DNA from: Saksenaea vasiformis B4078
Lineage: Eukaryota; Mucoromycota; Mucoromycetes; Mucorales; Saksenaeaceae
Direction of reading: 5' to 3'
Length of the DNA stretch: 63,384 nt
Assembly: GCA_000697055.1 (NCBI GenBank)
Contig: JNDT01001637.1
Location: 1-63,384 of the forward strand
The position numbers and the translations under genes were made by a program. Shown piece by piece: positions 23,027 through 38,500 of this stretch. Every line of letters starts with the position of its first letter. Position 1 is the stretch's first letter. Under the pieces are notes generated by a model. It was not told the origin of the DNA. It ran no database searches and was given only the letters and a program-made list of their open reading frames with translations.

Positions 23027-23775
23027 TAATCATCACGCCTATGAAGCTTTGCGACCATCTCTAAATACTTGACACCCTATCCATGGTTACCTTTCGGTAT
23101 CACATTTCCTCTGAGGATCGTGTTACCAGCTGTCATCTCGCTACTATATCTCGGTGGATCATTAGTACGTTGCATTTTTCATTGCCCTGCAATTAGCGAA
23201 GTATTAGTGGATGGCAGAATCGTACTAATACTGCCGGCTGTCCGTTTCTGCGCGTGCAATAAAATAAAGCTAAGTTCGTGAACTTAAGATTGGTGGTAGC
23301 CGATCTTTCTATTTCGAACTAGCGACTGCTAGCGTGCTTTCAACGCTGAATGAGCGACCCTGACATGCTAATATATAAATAGTTCGCTAACGCTTGTTAC
23401 TCCTGCATCATGTTCAAGTTCCACAGACACAACCTCGTATTTCTGATCTTTGACAGTAAAAAGCGAAAAAGTCAGGTAAGCTCTGTGCAACCTAAATAAA
23501 TTTGGCAAAGAATTGATAACTTTACGGTGTCCAAATTTAAGAATCCCACGGTGCTACCCAGTGTCTATCATCTAATGCAGCTATAAAACACGAGCCTTAT
23601 CGTCAGGGTATCGGACCTTCCTGTATCTGCTCGTAATAGGAAATTTCATACAGCTGAACCACGATTATTACCGTTTATTCATGTCGCAGTGGTACATCTG
23701 TGAACTCAGTTTAGGAATATGAATTTGTTCTACAATGGTGAATGCTGCGCTTTGTAAAGAAATAGGATAAACTAA
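23027..23775. other. Intergenic, no gene seen
   Basis: One 70-codon hydrophobic ORF (23069-23281, +) lies here with no supporting signature. Confidence 0.45.
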
Positions 23776-24370
23776 TTACTCGCCTTTCTGTGCCCTTGCA
23801 AATACAATACAAAGTGCCTTCAGGTCTTGCGCGTCCAGCTCCTCTATGGATATGATGGAAAAGATGCCCTCAATAAGTTAGGATGACCGTCATCTGGTGC
23901 CTGGAGAAAAGGGGCATTTCGCTTTTACGGAGAATTAATGCCTCGTAGTCTGCGTCTACAAAACAGATCAGAAAGGAAAGCTGTCAAATTCAGCAGCACA
24001 ATCAACACTCACGATGGAAACAGTGCAAAATTAAACAGAGCGCGTTTTTCGCCTATGTTTAAAGATGTTCAATTGTTGTAAATGGGCTAGATCTTTTCCA
24101 TCTTGACTTCCCACTGTAGCGACGTCTCACCGTTTTTAATTACGGTGACAGAACAAACGAGAGTACATTCCTTTACATACACTGCCTTGTTTACCATTTT
24201 GAAACTTGTAGAGTATGCTAATGTAATACGGTACTCTTTGAACGAAGCAGAGTATTCGTCCATGTATTGCAGAAACATATAAGATAGCCACTGTGGAGGA
24301 CTAACTGCTGGAATGGAAGTTCCCTCTCTGAAAGATCATATTTTTTTTGAAGTAGCCATAACGTGTAGAA
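23776..24370 (-). pseudogene. Unresolved coding-like exons, possibly a decayed gene
   Basis: Several protein-like segments sit between good splice signals but do not join into one frame. From upstream: after a TTTCAG acceptor, a segment containing PPQWLSYMFLQYMDEYSASF and ending LQWEVKMEKI at a stop (24087); a segment after a CATAG acceptor reading EKRALFNFALFPS to a GTGAGT donor; one after TTTTGTAG containing DADYEALILRKSEMP; and a final open piece ending EELDAQDLKALCIVFARAQKGE at 23776. Frame conflicts between neighbouring pieces suggest indels or a missed exon. I do not recognise the product. Confidence 0.25.
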
Positions 24371-26380
24371 CTTTTAAATTTAATTCTGTCATCTTATTAT
24401 TCTATTTCTGGAAAAATAAACCTTGTACCCATCACTTTCATTTGTGGATCAGGGTTTTCTACGAGTTCGACGCTGGAACCTCACAAGATCTAATGAACCC
24501 AAGCCGCTACTGTTGTGATCGCGACGAAAACGTGTAAGTCTGTGGAGATTGCTGCTGTTAGACCTACCTCATCGGGAATAGGTTGATCTCTGTCAGCTTA
24601 TCAATAGGTTTGTCTTTCGGGGAATGGATCAATCCCAGAACTTCAGCACAATGGGGCGGAGTCTCGGAAAAGCCCGCTCGTACATCGACTGACTATCTGT
24701 GGGTTGACAAAATAGGCGGACTTTGCCCAGTAAAAAAGGATGTTAGGAGGATTTTAGTGAAGTGGCAAAGTAATTGAGTATATCTTTTCTGCATGCATCA
24801 CTACAACGAAGAAAGAAGGATGCTGCATGTATCATGCAGACTTGGCAGTCCACTGTGTCACTTTATCCACTGAAGTGACAAATTTGGTCTGCAAGTCGAT
24901 CGTCTGCGCTTTCCGCGTCTCTCTCTAGGTACATCCACCTCCAATTAGGGTCAGATCCTTCAAAGATAAGCATATGTGATATCAACTACCGGTTGCCGCA
25001 TATTGATCTTTAATATCATCCTTACCCAGAATATCACTAACGTCTGAAATTGGCCTACTCTTCGGATCAGGAAAGCTTCTTTAGGTATGCACGTAGAACC
25101 CAGCCTCGTCGCACGACTCTTGGCGAAATATTAAACTTCCTCAAGAAATATATGGCAGGTAAGTCTTTGAAGATCCCCGCAAAGATGTTCTCTTGTGCAG
25201 CTCAATAATGACAGTATGGCATCTATTGATATGGTAAAAGTGAGCTATGAACGAGTTCCTCCCGACTTAGTGAAGCATTTGTTCGAGCACATCATGACTT
25301 TATAGTTTGATTCGCCTTGCCATTTACTTCTTCCGGGATCACATAATTTTTGTGTACATTTGCAGTATATCATCCATACCACGTTTTCGCTTTAATTTTA
25401 GCACTTTATTCATAAATATGGATTTGAAGAGGGAAGCGATCGCTTAAAATTCCCTTGAGTTCGTTTTTAGATGATACAGCGTCCTTAGAATGCGCGTGCG
25501 TGTAAAAAAGCATTATTTACGCGCTTAAACTTTTCTTGTCATTTTTCTCTCAAGATAATATAAAGAGTCAGGTAATTCTGGCCACTCGTCCAAATTGTTC
25601 TTCAATAAAAATTATAAAAAGATAGCCGGAGAAATAAAAGAAAAGGCGGTTGGGCAAGTGACCCATGCGTAACATGGTCTCTCCAGTAGATCACGCAACA
25701 CGTGTTTTTTTGGATATGCAAGGTTGCATCTATTTTGGGCAGGTTGTAGGGCAATTGACGGACTTGGTATGGGAAAACGACCACGCACACACATCAGTTA
25801 CAATCGGACCTGAATTTGAAAGCATATATTGCATTGGGTTCTGCCAGACAAAAAGTCACTGCAGCAGCCATTAAAAAGCCAAAAGAGGCTATTGGCCAGC
25901 CCAGACAGATTAGATTCCCGCTTAGATCTGTTTTTAATGACAATAGTAACCGTGCCCGAGTAAAAAAAGAAACAGAAAGAAAAAAAAAGATCAAATCAAA
26001 TAGGTTGTCGTGTTGGATGCGTCATGTACAGCACATACACAATAAAGGAGGATTTACTGCAGAAAAAAGGGGGGTTCCTGAATCAAAGCACAAATTGAAA
26101 AGTTATAATTGATTGACATACTGTGAAACGCCATGATAATAATTTAGGTTGCTTGATAATCACGGTGTGGTGTCTGTATACGTTTGTATGTAGCCGGCGA
26201 GACGGGCTGTTATCCTTTTGCTAATCGTACGAGTGGTGTAACACTAGTTTTGTGATTCCCCTGTGTCTCGTTGACGGCATTCCTTTTTTGGATAGAACTT
26301 TTTTGATCTGACAGGGATATAAATAATGATCTTGTTCTCCTGGATGGACCCAAACCCTCTTCCTTTTCTTTTTATTCATT
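24371..26380. other. Gene-poor 2-kb region
   Basis: Holds overlapping plus-strand ORFs at 25665-25874 and 25816-26112 in different frames. The second is Lys/Arg-rich (RVKKETERKKKIKSNR) and may be a decayed element. An ORF at 24583-24777 has no signature. The last 200 bp is the upstream region of the 26381 gene. Confidence 0.45.
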
Positions 26381-27825
26381 ATGTCTGCTACCGAGTTGAA
26401 CGAAACCACCACCACTACTCCTGTCACCCAACCGGATGTGACCGTGGAGAAGCAGATCGAAAATGCTGCACCTGTCGAAGAGGCTTCCTCAACCGACAAC
26501 GTTCCCGCAACAACCACTGAACCCGAGGCCGAAGAACCTGCTACCACTACCACCACCGATTCCACCCCTGCTCCTGCTGCTCCTGCTGCCGAAGAGGAAC
26601 AGTCGGCTGCTGATCGTGATGAATCTGCCCCCGCCACCACATCTACCAAGCCTCTCACGAAACGACGCACCTTGTTCAATCCTTTCGGAAAATCCAAGAA
26701 AGAAGAGCAACACGCCAAGGAGGAGACCCCAGCCAAGGAGGAGACCCCAGCCAAGGAGGAAGACGACGCCAACAACACCACTACTGCCGTCACCAGCGAC
26801 AGCGATAAGAGAAAATCCAAGGGCCTAGTCGGTCTTTTCTCCAGATCAAAGGTAGAAAAAACAAGATAAACAAATCACGTTTTAAGATAGAAACTTATAC
26901 GCTCTTTCTCCTTAGGCTTCTCCCAAAACTCCTGGTGAACCTGCTGCTGCTGAATCCAATGCTCCTGTTGAGCTCCCAAAGATTGAGCAATTGCAACCCA
27001 TTGAAACAGATGCCGTCGTGAATGAAAGTGCCACAGCCGCAGATGAACAGGAACAAGCTGCTCCCGCAAAGGAATCGACCGAACAAGCCGAGGTCACCGA
27101 GACTGAAGCTCCTGCCGCTGCCACTACTACCGAGGCTGAGGTTGAAGAGTCTACTCCTGTGACCGAAGAAGCCCCTGCCACACAGGAAATTGAGGTTGCC
27201 CTGTCCAACGACAACAAGAAGCGCCAATCCTTCATTAGCAAGCTCTTTGGAAAGAAGAAGCAGGAGAAGGAAGATAAGCACCGCGAAATCAAGGAAGAAC
27301 CTTTGAATGAAGTAGTAGAAACAGTAGAAGAGCCAGGTAAAGAAAGAGGAAAAAAACGATGATTGCAGATCATTGACATGAACGCTTTCCTTTTTAGAAA
27401 TCCAAGAACCTGCTACTGCTGTTGTTACTGAGGAGACCCCCGAGGTCGAGGAAGCTCCTGAGGAAGAAAAGAAAGGAACCAGCCCACGTCCTTCCTCTCC
27501 TCTCGGTCGTCGTCTTACAGAATTCTTCAAGATCTCTAAGAAGGACAAGAAGGCCAAGCAATCCACCACTGAATCAGAAACAGTCGTGATTGAGGAAACA
27601 GCAGTTGCTGCTGAGGCCACTGCCGAGAATACGGAAGCTGCCGAACCTAAAGAGCAGCCAATTCAACAAGATCAAGATAAGGAAGAAGAAGAACCAGAGA
27701 AGAAGGCTACTCAGGAGACTACCACTACTACCGAAGGAGAAGCTGAAAAGGTGACTGAAGAAAAAGAAGAGCCTAAGGAAGACAAGGCCATTGCTGCCCC
27801 CGCTGCGGTTGTTGCATCTGCTTAA
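26381..27825 (+). CDS. Disordered acidic protein with four basic-hydrophobic repeat motifs
   Basis: Three exons (26381-26851, 26916-27336, 27398-27825) give 439 residues rich in Glu, Ala, Thr and Pro. Spaced along it are four similar short motifs: KRRTLFNPFGKSKK (about 94-107), KRKSKGLVGLFSRSK (143-157), KKRQSFISKLFGKKK (258-272) and GRRLTEFFKISKKDKK (335-350). Each has basic residues, a central hydrophobic core ending in Phe, then a Lys/Arg cluster. Between them are acidic Thr/Ala/Pro linkers, including a direct repeat of AKEETP (DNA repeat at about 26714-26761). No catalytic domain, signal peptide or membrane segment is visible. Such amphipathic basic patches could bind membranes or a partner repeatedly; that is inference. 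Good splice sites and an uninterrupted frame support a real gene. The long antisense ORF (27620-26895) is a shadow of its codon bias. Confidence 0.7.
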
Positions 27826-28246
27826 AAAAACAAAAACAAGCCATACACTTCCCGCCAAAAACTAACCTTTATTTTCTTATTTAATAATTCTACACCATCG
27901 GCGATTGTTTTAATCCTCTTGTCTATTGTGCATAGTGCAGCATCGTTCCATCATTTGTACTTGTCTTTTTCTTTTCTTTTCTCTTTCAATCACTTGGCCC
28001 CCTTTTTTCCTTCTTTTTCCTTCTCTCTCTCTCTCTCTCTCTACAGCGTGATTTACTATTACTACTATTAAATTCAGAGTTTTCTCTTTTCGCCTTCTAA
28101 ATTTGCGTAATCTGAAACCAATTTGGACCTGAAAAGTCGGCATTTTAAACTCCCTCATGAAACGATTTTGATGCGGTGACCACGTTACCCCTCTTTCTCT
28201 CTTTTTAATTTGAGTAAATATTCGTTAGACAAACTTCTCTTCAGTC
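27826..28246. promoter_or_regulatory. Intergenic region upstream of VMA13 with CT tract
   Basis: 3' flank of the disordered-protein gene, then pyrimidine-rich DNA including a (TC)n run at about 28023-28042, and a second CT stretch just before the VMA13 ATG (about 28190-28240). Confidence 0.5.
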
Positions 28247-30291
28247 ATGTTAGCCGCTGCTCCACCAACAGACAGTACTGAACTTAATGACTCTGCAGAA
28301 TTACTTTCTTCTGAAGAATTCAACAACAATGTCACGTTAGCCATCATTGAACATCCTCAACTGGAACAGATGATCTCGGATATCCGGAAGACTGTCACTC
28401 CGTGGAAGGTTTGGACTCGTCGTTCACGCGCGTAAAGGCAGATTTCCTGATATATTTCATTTACAGGATTACCAGCGCGCCGGTTTGATCACGGAAAATG
28501 AAGTCGCGATGATTGAGCATGTTGAGAATAAGTCGGCAGATGAAATTTCGGCTATCGTGTCGGAGGTTGGTTCCTTCTGCATAGCGTCACGTACGAAGCA
28601 TAATTTTTATTGAATAGCATGGTATTCACTATGCTGGTATGTACCTGGAGCTTATGCAAAAACTGGCACGGGTCGATGCTGTAAAAAAAGTGCTGGTGAT
28701 GATTCACGATATGTTACATGGTGAGCAGGGAGACAAGATGAACGTACATGATAGATTTTGATGTTTGAATTCAGAACATGGTGAACGCATCGCTTTGTTT
28801 CACCAGGCAAGTGTGACAACACCTGACTTCCCATTTGGTCCATTCCATAGGTGAGAGAGAAACAATGTATCCGGGGATATGACGTACTTACTGAGAAGAG
28901 CTACGCAAAAAGGGCGTTGCAAATCAACGATGAGTTCATTGCAGTGCAGTCAAGCAAAACCCTTACTTTACTTATATGGTATATAAAACAAAAGGAAAAA
29001 TAATAATACAAAAGAGGCTGATACAGTAGCTAAAAACAGTTCAACACCGCATCGAGACTTGGACATCGACAGTTTCTTCCGATGGATGACCTTCCAACTG
29101 CAGAGCCCTCAACCTTACATTGTTGAACTCAATGTACAAATTCTGGATGCCCTTTTCCATGTACCATCTTATCGAACAGCCTTTTGGAATACATCTCACG
29201 CGGTAGACTCGTAAAGTGTTTGACCCTAGTTGTTAAGGATGTCTCGCTGATTACGCAAATACAAAACAAACGCTATATAGGTTGGTGAATATCCTTAAGG
29301 CTGGTAATTCAAATCCCCAACAACTTTACGAGGTCACGTTTGCCATATGGCTCCTGACGTTTGATAAAGAAATTGCCACCAACTTAAACAGGTAAGCATT
29401 TACACGATCAAGCAGCAAAAAGTCGTGTAACTCTTCTTTCTTTTGGTTGCAGAAAATATGACGTTATCCCTACTTTGATTGAAATAGCGAAATCTGCTGT
29501 GAAGGAGAAGATCATCCGTGTAGTTGTATCCACATTCAAAGTAAGAACAGAGCTTGAAGTAAAAGAAGACATGCTAAACGGACCGAGTTTATATTAGAAT
29601 ATGATCGATCGTGCGCCGAGGGCCAATATGTCGGCTATGCTGGTGGCTAGGTTATTGCCATTTGTAGAACACTTGAGCGATCGAAAATGGTCAGATCAAG
29701 AAATTGTGGAAGATATCACATTTATCCAGACCGAACTTCAAAACAACTTTGAGAACTTGACGCAAGTACATCATGTTACCGAGATAAGACGTAACTGAGA
29801 AAGCGGTTGATTTTCCTTTAGGACATTTGAAGTCTACGCTTCTGAGCTGGAGACAGGGAAGCTGGAATGGTCACCTCCCCATCAGTCTGAAAATTTTTGG
29901 CGTAACAACGCTGCACGTTTGGATGAGGATGATCATAGGCTGCTAAGGTAGGATATTACTAAATTGATCATTTTTTTTTCTGTCAGATGATTCATTCAGT
30001 ACACAGGGTCCTTTCACGATTGTTACATACCGCCACGAATACCACCGTTCTGGCTATTGCATGCCACGACCTGGGCCAGTACGTCAAGCACTGTCCAAAA
30101 GATGGCAGGAGGTAACAAACAAGGATATTGGGTGATAGGTGAATCTGACCGAAGATATGTTATGTTTGCGCAGATCTCTTCAGCTGGTCGGAGCTAAGCA
30201 AAAGATGATGGAACTCATGACACATGAGGACCTGGATGTACGTTATTATGCATTATCAGCCACACAGAAATACTTCGCCATGGTGTCTTGA
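28247..30291 (+). CDS. VMA13: V-type ATPase subunit H
   Basis: Twelve exons are traced: 28247-28408, 28467-28565, 28618-28720, 28775-28850, 28913-28978, 29040-29210, 29281-29391, 29453-29540, 29598-29765, 29822-29947, 30007-30111, 30174-30291 (about 463 residues). Armadillo-like helices read TVTPWKDYQRAGLIT, ALQINDEFIAVQSSKTLTLL and FAIWLLTFDKEIATNL. The C-terminal domain is diagnostic: ELETGKLEWSPPHQSENFWR, ACHDLGQYVKHCPKDGRR and KQKMMELMTHEDLDVRYYAL. Subunit H bridges V1 and Vo and inhibits free V1. All junctions are in phase except exon 9 to exon 10: the only GT donor (29766) and AG acceptor (29821) leave one extra nucleotide, while the flanking frames (FENLTQ and TFEVYASEL) are clearly right. 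This is a non-canonical site or a one-base indel. Confidence 0.88.
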
Positions 30292-30708
30292 TGTAGCTAC
30301 AGCACTATTCTACATGTATTCGCAGATCTAACCCCAAATAAATCTTACTTTTTGATTGTATGTGTCATAGCGAATCCCATATGGATCTACAAATGTCATG
30401 TAGTCCTGACAGACATTCAGAAATGCGGCACAACCTGGCTGCTCATATTCTCTATCCTTTGGCAAAGTTCGATATCCCTTCAGAAATCGAAAACTCGAAC
30501 TCGATCCAGTTTCTAGTCAGACTCCTGTCTTCCATGTGAGGTACCGGTTATTGGTAACGAAATGAAGAATCCATCTTTTTCTATGCTCTTTTACTGCTTT
30601 AAAGTGTATTGTAAATTGATCTTGTAGTTGATGATGATGATTTACACGGCGGAACAAATTCAATTAATGTATGCTTTTTTTTTCTTATTACTTCTCAACG
30701 TATTTGAT
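30292..30708. other. Convergent intergenic region with a small plus-strand ORF
   Basis: Lies between the 3' ends of VMA13 (+) and ADE5,7 (-). An ATG ORF at 30381-30539 (52 codons, reading HNLAAHILYPLAKFDIPSEI and FLVRLLSSM) is preceded by an AG acceptor at 30370. It is protein-like but has no matching upstream donor or recognised family, so I do not call it as a gene. Confidence 0.4.
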
Positions 30709-33693
<2,985 letters not shown>

Positions 33694-33755
33694 TCAAGGT
33701 AAAGCAAGGAAAAGGGTTGGCGGGGAATGGAACAAAAAATCCGCTCGCCTTTTTC

Positions 33756-33781
33756 TGACTCAAACTCTACCGTCTGAGTCA
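33756..33781. promoter_or_regulatory. Paired TGASTCA (Gcn4/Bas1-like) sites upstream of ADE5,7
   Basis: TGACTCA at 33756-33762 and TGAGTCA at 33775-33781 lie 72-98 nt upstream of the ADE5,7 ATG. In budding yeast, ADE genes are activated by Bas1/Pho2 and Gcn4 through TGACTC elements. Two copies 19 bp apart at this position fit that pattern; control in this organism is inferred. Confidence 0.55.
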
Positions 33782-35525
33782 TATCAATAGTCACAAACTG
33801 ATCGACAGATTTGGCATGTTGGAAAGGGTTGTCTTCTAACTTTTTTGCCTCACTCAATAGAGACCTATTTATGTGCTTTCTTGCTGAATAACCACCCCGA
33901 CGTATATTCTTAAGTGGTGGTAACCTTTATGTCATTCTTCCTGCAACATTATCGTACCATAACTTGTCCCCTGCGTCCCTTGCTTCCCGAAAGAGATCGA
34001 GATATTGCAATCGGGGCAAGTGAGCTGTTCTATCGAGAGACAGCTCTAAAAGTATCATTTTGGGGGAGGAATTCGTTACAGACGGCGCGCTGGCGCGGCC
34101 CAACGCGTACTTTTTCGGCTTCAGTGAACTGGTCGATTCGTAATTTAAAGCCCCGTCCTTTGCAAGATCGTTGAATTTGTCGTCGTACCGGGTTCATTTG
34201 AGAGACCAAACTGGTTCTTTGCCCGAGCTGAGAGCTCTGAGAGTGTCACCTGGAGCCTTCCTTTTTTGATCAATATCGCATTGCATTGTTCACTGGTCAT
34301 AGTTATGCTCTGTGGCGGCATGGCGGAAAATGGTGATAAACAAAGCTGTTGATAGCTGTATCTATTTCCATAAAATTGTAAAAGGCCGCCATATAATGAG
34401 CCATCATTGTACGTAAGAGCTGCTCTTGATGGGGTCTGTACGAGCGTTCTACGGCTCGTAGTCTAGTTCACACTCGGATGGCTTTGTCGCAAATCCTCAA
34501 TAAAATAAGACCTTCATGATGTTCAAGTCTTTTGCAAGGAAACAAGGCCTTGATGTTAGCGGGGTGCTATTGTAATACAAAGGACGTATACATGCGTTGA
34601 TAGCAACTCGCTTGCTCACAATGCTGGCCTGTGTCCGCGTCACACGAAGAACAGACTTTGCTCGTATTGTATTCGTCTACAAGAATAAGGAGCGCCTTCT
34701 GCGCAACGTACTTTCTGAATTTCTATTATTTACATGCTCACTTAATTGTATTGGTTGTGGAAGACGGCTCAACTGACCTTTACTGGAACTGGCGCATAGC
34801 CTTTGTAACCAGCTTTTATGTCAGCGTCTCCATACGATATTATTCCTGGCTCATGTGGTTGCTTCCCTAGCTGTTCTCTACGCCGTGCTTTGTTGCGACC
34901 TCGTTTAGTTGTCTTATGATAAAGTTTGGGCATCGCTGAGATAATTAGGAAAGGAAGTAAGAAAAGAGTCTGATGTGAGCGAAACGTCAGAAAACTGTCA
35001 TAATCTACACACCGGAAGCACAGTGATATATTGCTGACTTTTTCGATGCTGTCCGCTTTGGCAGCGCTTGGAACATGGAAAGCCTATACACATCATATTT
35101 GGGGTTTGATGACACCAGCAACAGGTAGCAGCTTTTATGTTTTGTACGTTATACTTTCGTCTCTTGGATCGATGCTTCTTCCGAAAAAATACGAAAAACT
35201 ACTGTATTTCCTCGATGAGCATCGCACGTCTATCTCGAGATCAGATTAGCGAAAAGTTGACACTTGATGGCAAAAGGTCTGAACATTTCCAATTCTATTA
35301 TCTGAGTCTGCAATTTATAGATAGATCACAGATGATAGAAACACCTACTTTAATCGCACAGTGGAATCCAGCGCGGTACACTTCTCAGTTGATGGAAAAG
35401 ATCTGTTTCCTCGTCCGTGATTCAGGGATACGGCACGTAAAAAAGGCTATTTTTCAACGTAAAGTTTATTTAGGGATAGCGTCAGACAACTTTAACCCTG
35501 ACGCAGAGGTGTATGAGATGACATA
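33782..35525. other. Gene-poor region upstream of ADE5,7
   Basis: After the ADE5,7 promoter, only unsupported ORFs are seen: 33914-34174 (+), 34631-34870 (+), and two overlapping frames 35031-35249 and 35137-35529 (+). The last pair might be a frame-shifted relic, but I recognise no family. Confidence 0.45.
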
Positions 35526-38500
35526 TTAATTTGTAATTAGAACTGTGACGGGAGAACTAGTTTCCCAACTTTCTGGAAGCTCGGGATCAGCCAGCAATCG
35601 CAATGCTTTCCATCGTAAATGGTATGTACCGGGTTGCAATACCACGTTATCCATCGATCCTGTACCCGGAACAATGAGTGTTCCATTCCACATGCTGGAA
35701 GACGCATAGTTGTCGGGGTCTAATGTATTACGTGCTAGGAAATCGAGCGTTCCGGCAATGCCAACCAGTTGTTTATCTTCATTCAAGACTTCAGATACCA
35801 TATGGGCGGTTCCAGTGAGCAAACGGTAAAGAATAATAACGCTGTCCGCCGAAGGTGATGATCGATCAATGACATATTTTGTTTGGTTGTCTGAACTTGC
35901 ACTTCCTTCTGCACCCAAGGTCTCCGTACTGGTTGTCAGACCTGGATAGCCTTGGTCAAACAACGGCAGCTGGCCGACATCGCCTTGAATTCCGATGTAT
36001 GGGACTCGAAGGCTCTTGCTACTGATTCTACCATTCACTGGCAGAGGATCCAGTTCGATAGAACCCCCGAAAATAGGATAAGGCTCGTTGTCTGTGGATG
36101 GTCTGACCGATGCTACGCTTACACGGATGGAAATAGACTCCCCTGCTTCGATTGTAACTGTTGTGTCGGAAAACTGTAGCTCAGCCGTTGCGGGCATGTG
36201 AGTGTATTGTGTAGGCTGCATCGGAGCATAGCCTTGCTGCGCTATGTTGTAGGGTGCTACGGTAAGGCTAGCGACATTATGGATCTCGTAGCGGACAACA
36301 TGTTTTCCGTAGTTGCTGATCGTTAAGGTGTGTTCCGTGCGGTGAACAGTATCATTAAAACTGATGTAGCCCGGTGATATATGGACCGGTTTTCGGATTG
36401 TATCATACACTTGTTATCACTTAGTTTATGTTTTTGTCGATTTTTTTCTTTCATTGTACCTTGCATGATTCCTGCGCCTTGACGCACTGGATTATCAATG
36501 CTTTCGTTGCGAAGCGCTGGCAGTGCGTAGTTTTGAAACTTCTCAACCATATATCGCACATCCTCCTTGGGATAAGCCTGAAGATAAAGCGCAAAAGCTC
36601 CTGAGACCATTGGTGCAGCCATCGAAGTTCCCGAGAGTGTGCCATAACCACCATGGATCAAAGGAAGTGTGGAGAACACAAGTCCACCAACACCAGCGAT
36701 ATCTGGTTTGAGCCCGATTTCATTGGTTGGTCCTACACTTGAGAATCCTGAAACCTGGCGTGCTGTAGGTACGGGTATGGGATACAATGCTTCGGAAAAG
36801 GCAATATTAATGACACCACCGCGTTGTTGCAACAGGTTCATGAGTTTTTCACCGTTTTCATAGGAGCAACTAGCCACTGGAATGGGAGCGCTGAGCACCA
36901 TGGCCGTAAAATCGCCCTCACCCCCACTGTTATAAATCACGATAGCTACTGCACCTGCAGCTGCGGCCACACTTGCCTTTTCGTCAAAGGTACATGTGCC
37001 GCGCTGCACCAAAGCAATGTGACCTTGGATAGAACGGACTGGTTGCGTCCCTTCACATGCATCATTTGCCGCACCGTCGCTATAAGCTACAAGTGTTCCA
37101 TTCGGCAGAGAACCTGAACCGCTGGCCAGCGAATAGGCTAAAAAATTAACTGCAATGAATACGTTGTTTGCCAGCACGACACGTCGAAAATCTTACGAAG
37201 GCTATCGCCCATGTCTGTAATCATGCTCTTTTCCAAGACGAAATCATTGTCTACGGACGCGACGGAAACCACATAGTCTCCAGTACTGGGAGTTGAAATC
37301 AAGAAAGGACCAGCTGCACCATCGTTGCCTGCCGCCACAACCACTATACACCAAATGTTTTCCCTTGTCATGTATTTGCGGATAAACATCAGTCAGTATT
37401 ACCTGCTACGCCTTGTTCAGATATTCGGTTAGCCACAATTGCTGATGGTTCCTCAGGCCAGTTGCTAGGACTACCTAAACTAAGATTGATGATTTGGCAA
37501 CCTTTAAAGAAAAAAGATAACAATGATTTTTATCATTAATGGGATTGTGATAAGGCGGAGAAGTCATACCTGTTTCGTAGGCTTGAATAAGTGCTTCGAT
37601 GACAAGGTCATTAGTGGTTGAGCCTGAGCAGCCGAAAATGCGCCACATTCCCAGCGTGGCGTTCGGGGCAACGCCCGTGAATTTCTGATGAGTGAGCAAA
37701 CCATCTGCCACACGTTATCCAATACCATCTGCTTACATAGGTTGGATCGTCCCCTGCGATGATGCCAGCTACGTGCGTCCCATGCCCTTTTTGGTGAAAA
37801 GAGAGAGATTTAGCAAGACGTTGTTGTACCGCTATTTTGGTTGGCTACCTGCATGTGGAAAATCTTCTCCACATGTATCCAACGGTGTTTTATGTGGTTC
37901 GATGGTAGAAGGGTCGGAAAAATTAAAGCGGCTACCAACGAGATCGCGACCGTATCGTACTTTGTAACCCGGTCCAAATCCTCCACCGAGGGCTGGATGG
38001 TTGTAATCGACGCCTGGAACGGATATTACACAGTTAATTATGCAGGCGCTTCTACGTATCTATTCTATACCGGAGTCGATGATGCCAACGATGACGCCTT
38101 CGCCTGTTAATTTCAGATCCTGATGAACGCTGTCAATTTGTGTCATTACATCGTAAAACGGTAGTCTCGTCTGGCCTTCTGGTTGTTTTATTATAGGGAA
38201 TGCGACGTTTTCGTGCTGGATAACTTCTGGTCGTGGCACTTCTGTTACAGGGAACACGCGCTTGACACGTGCATGGTTCAAGATACGATGAAGTACATGA
38301 ATCTGAGCCGCCGCAAAGTGGGATTCGTTTTGCCGCGACAAAGAAGAGGATGGCTGTAAATTAAGCGATATGCCTCGGAAGATGGACGAAGAGGAAGTGT
38401 AATCATGCGCGATACTGAAACGGACTCTAGATCCTACCCGGGGATCCTCGTGTACAAGATTTTTAATGAAGTCTACGGAAGAGCCTGAATAGCCATCGGA

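Noticed and set aside
24583..24777. 64-codon ORF reading FGEWINPRTSAQWGG
   Set aside because: No flanking coding signal or recognisable family; length is expected by chance.
26895..27620. 241-codon minus-strand ORF
   Set aside because: It is antisense to exons 2 and 3 of the disordered protein and spans an intron. Its Ser/Phe/Leu-rich composition is the mirror of Glu/Lys/Ala codons on the true strand.
28640..28860. Minus-strand ORF 28843-28652 and simple intron retention in VMA13
   Set aside because: Both conflict with the V-ATPase H frame, which is restored by canonical introns at 28721-28774 and 28851-28912.
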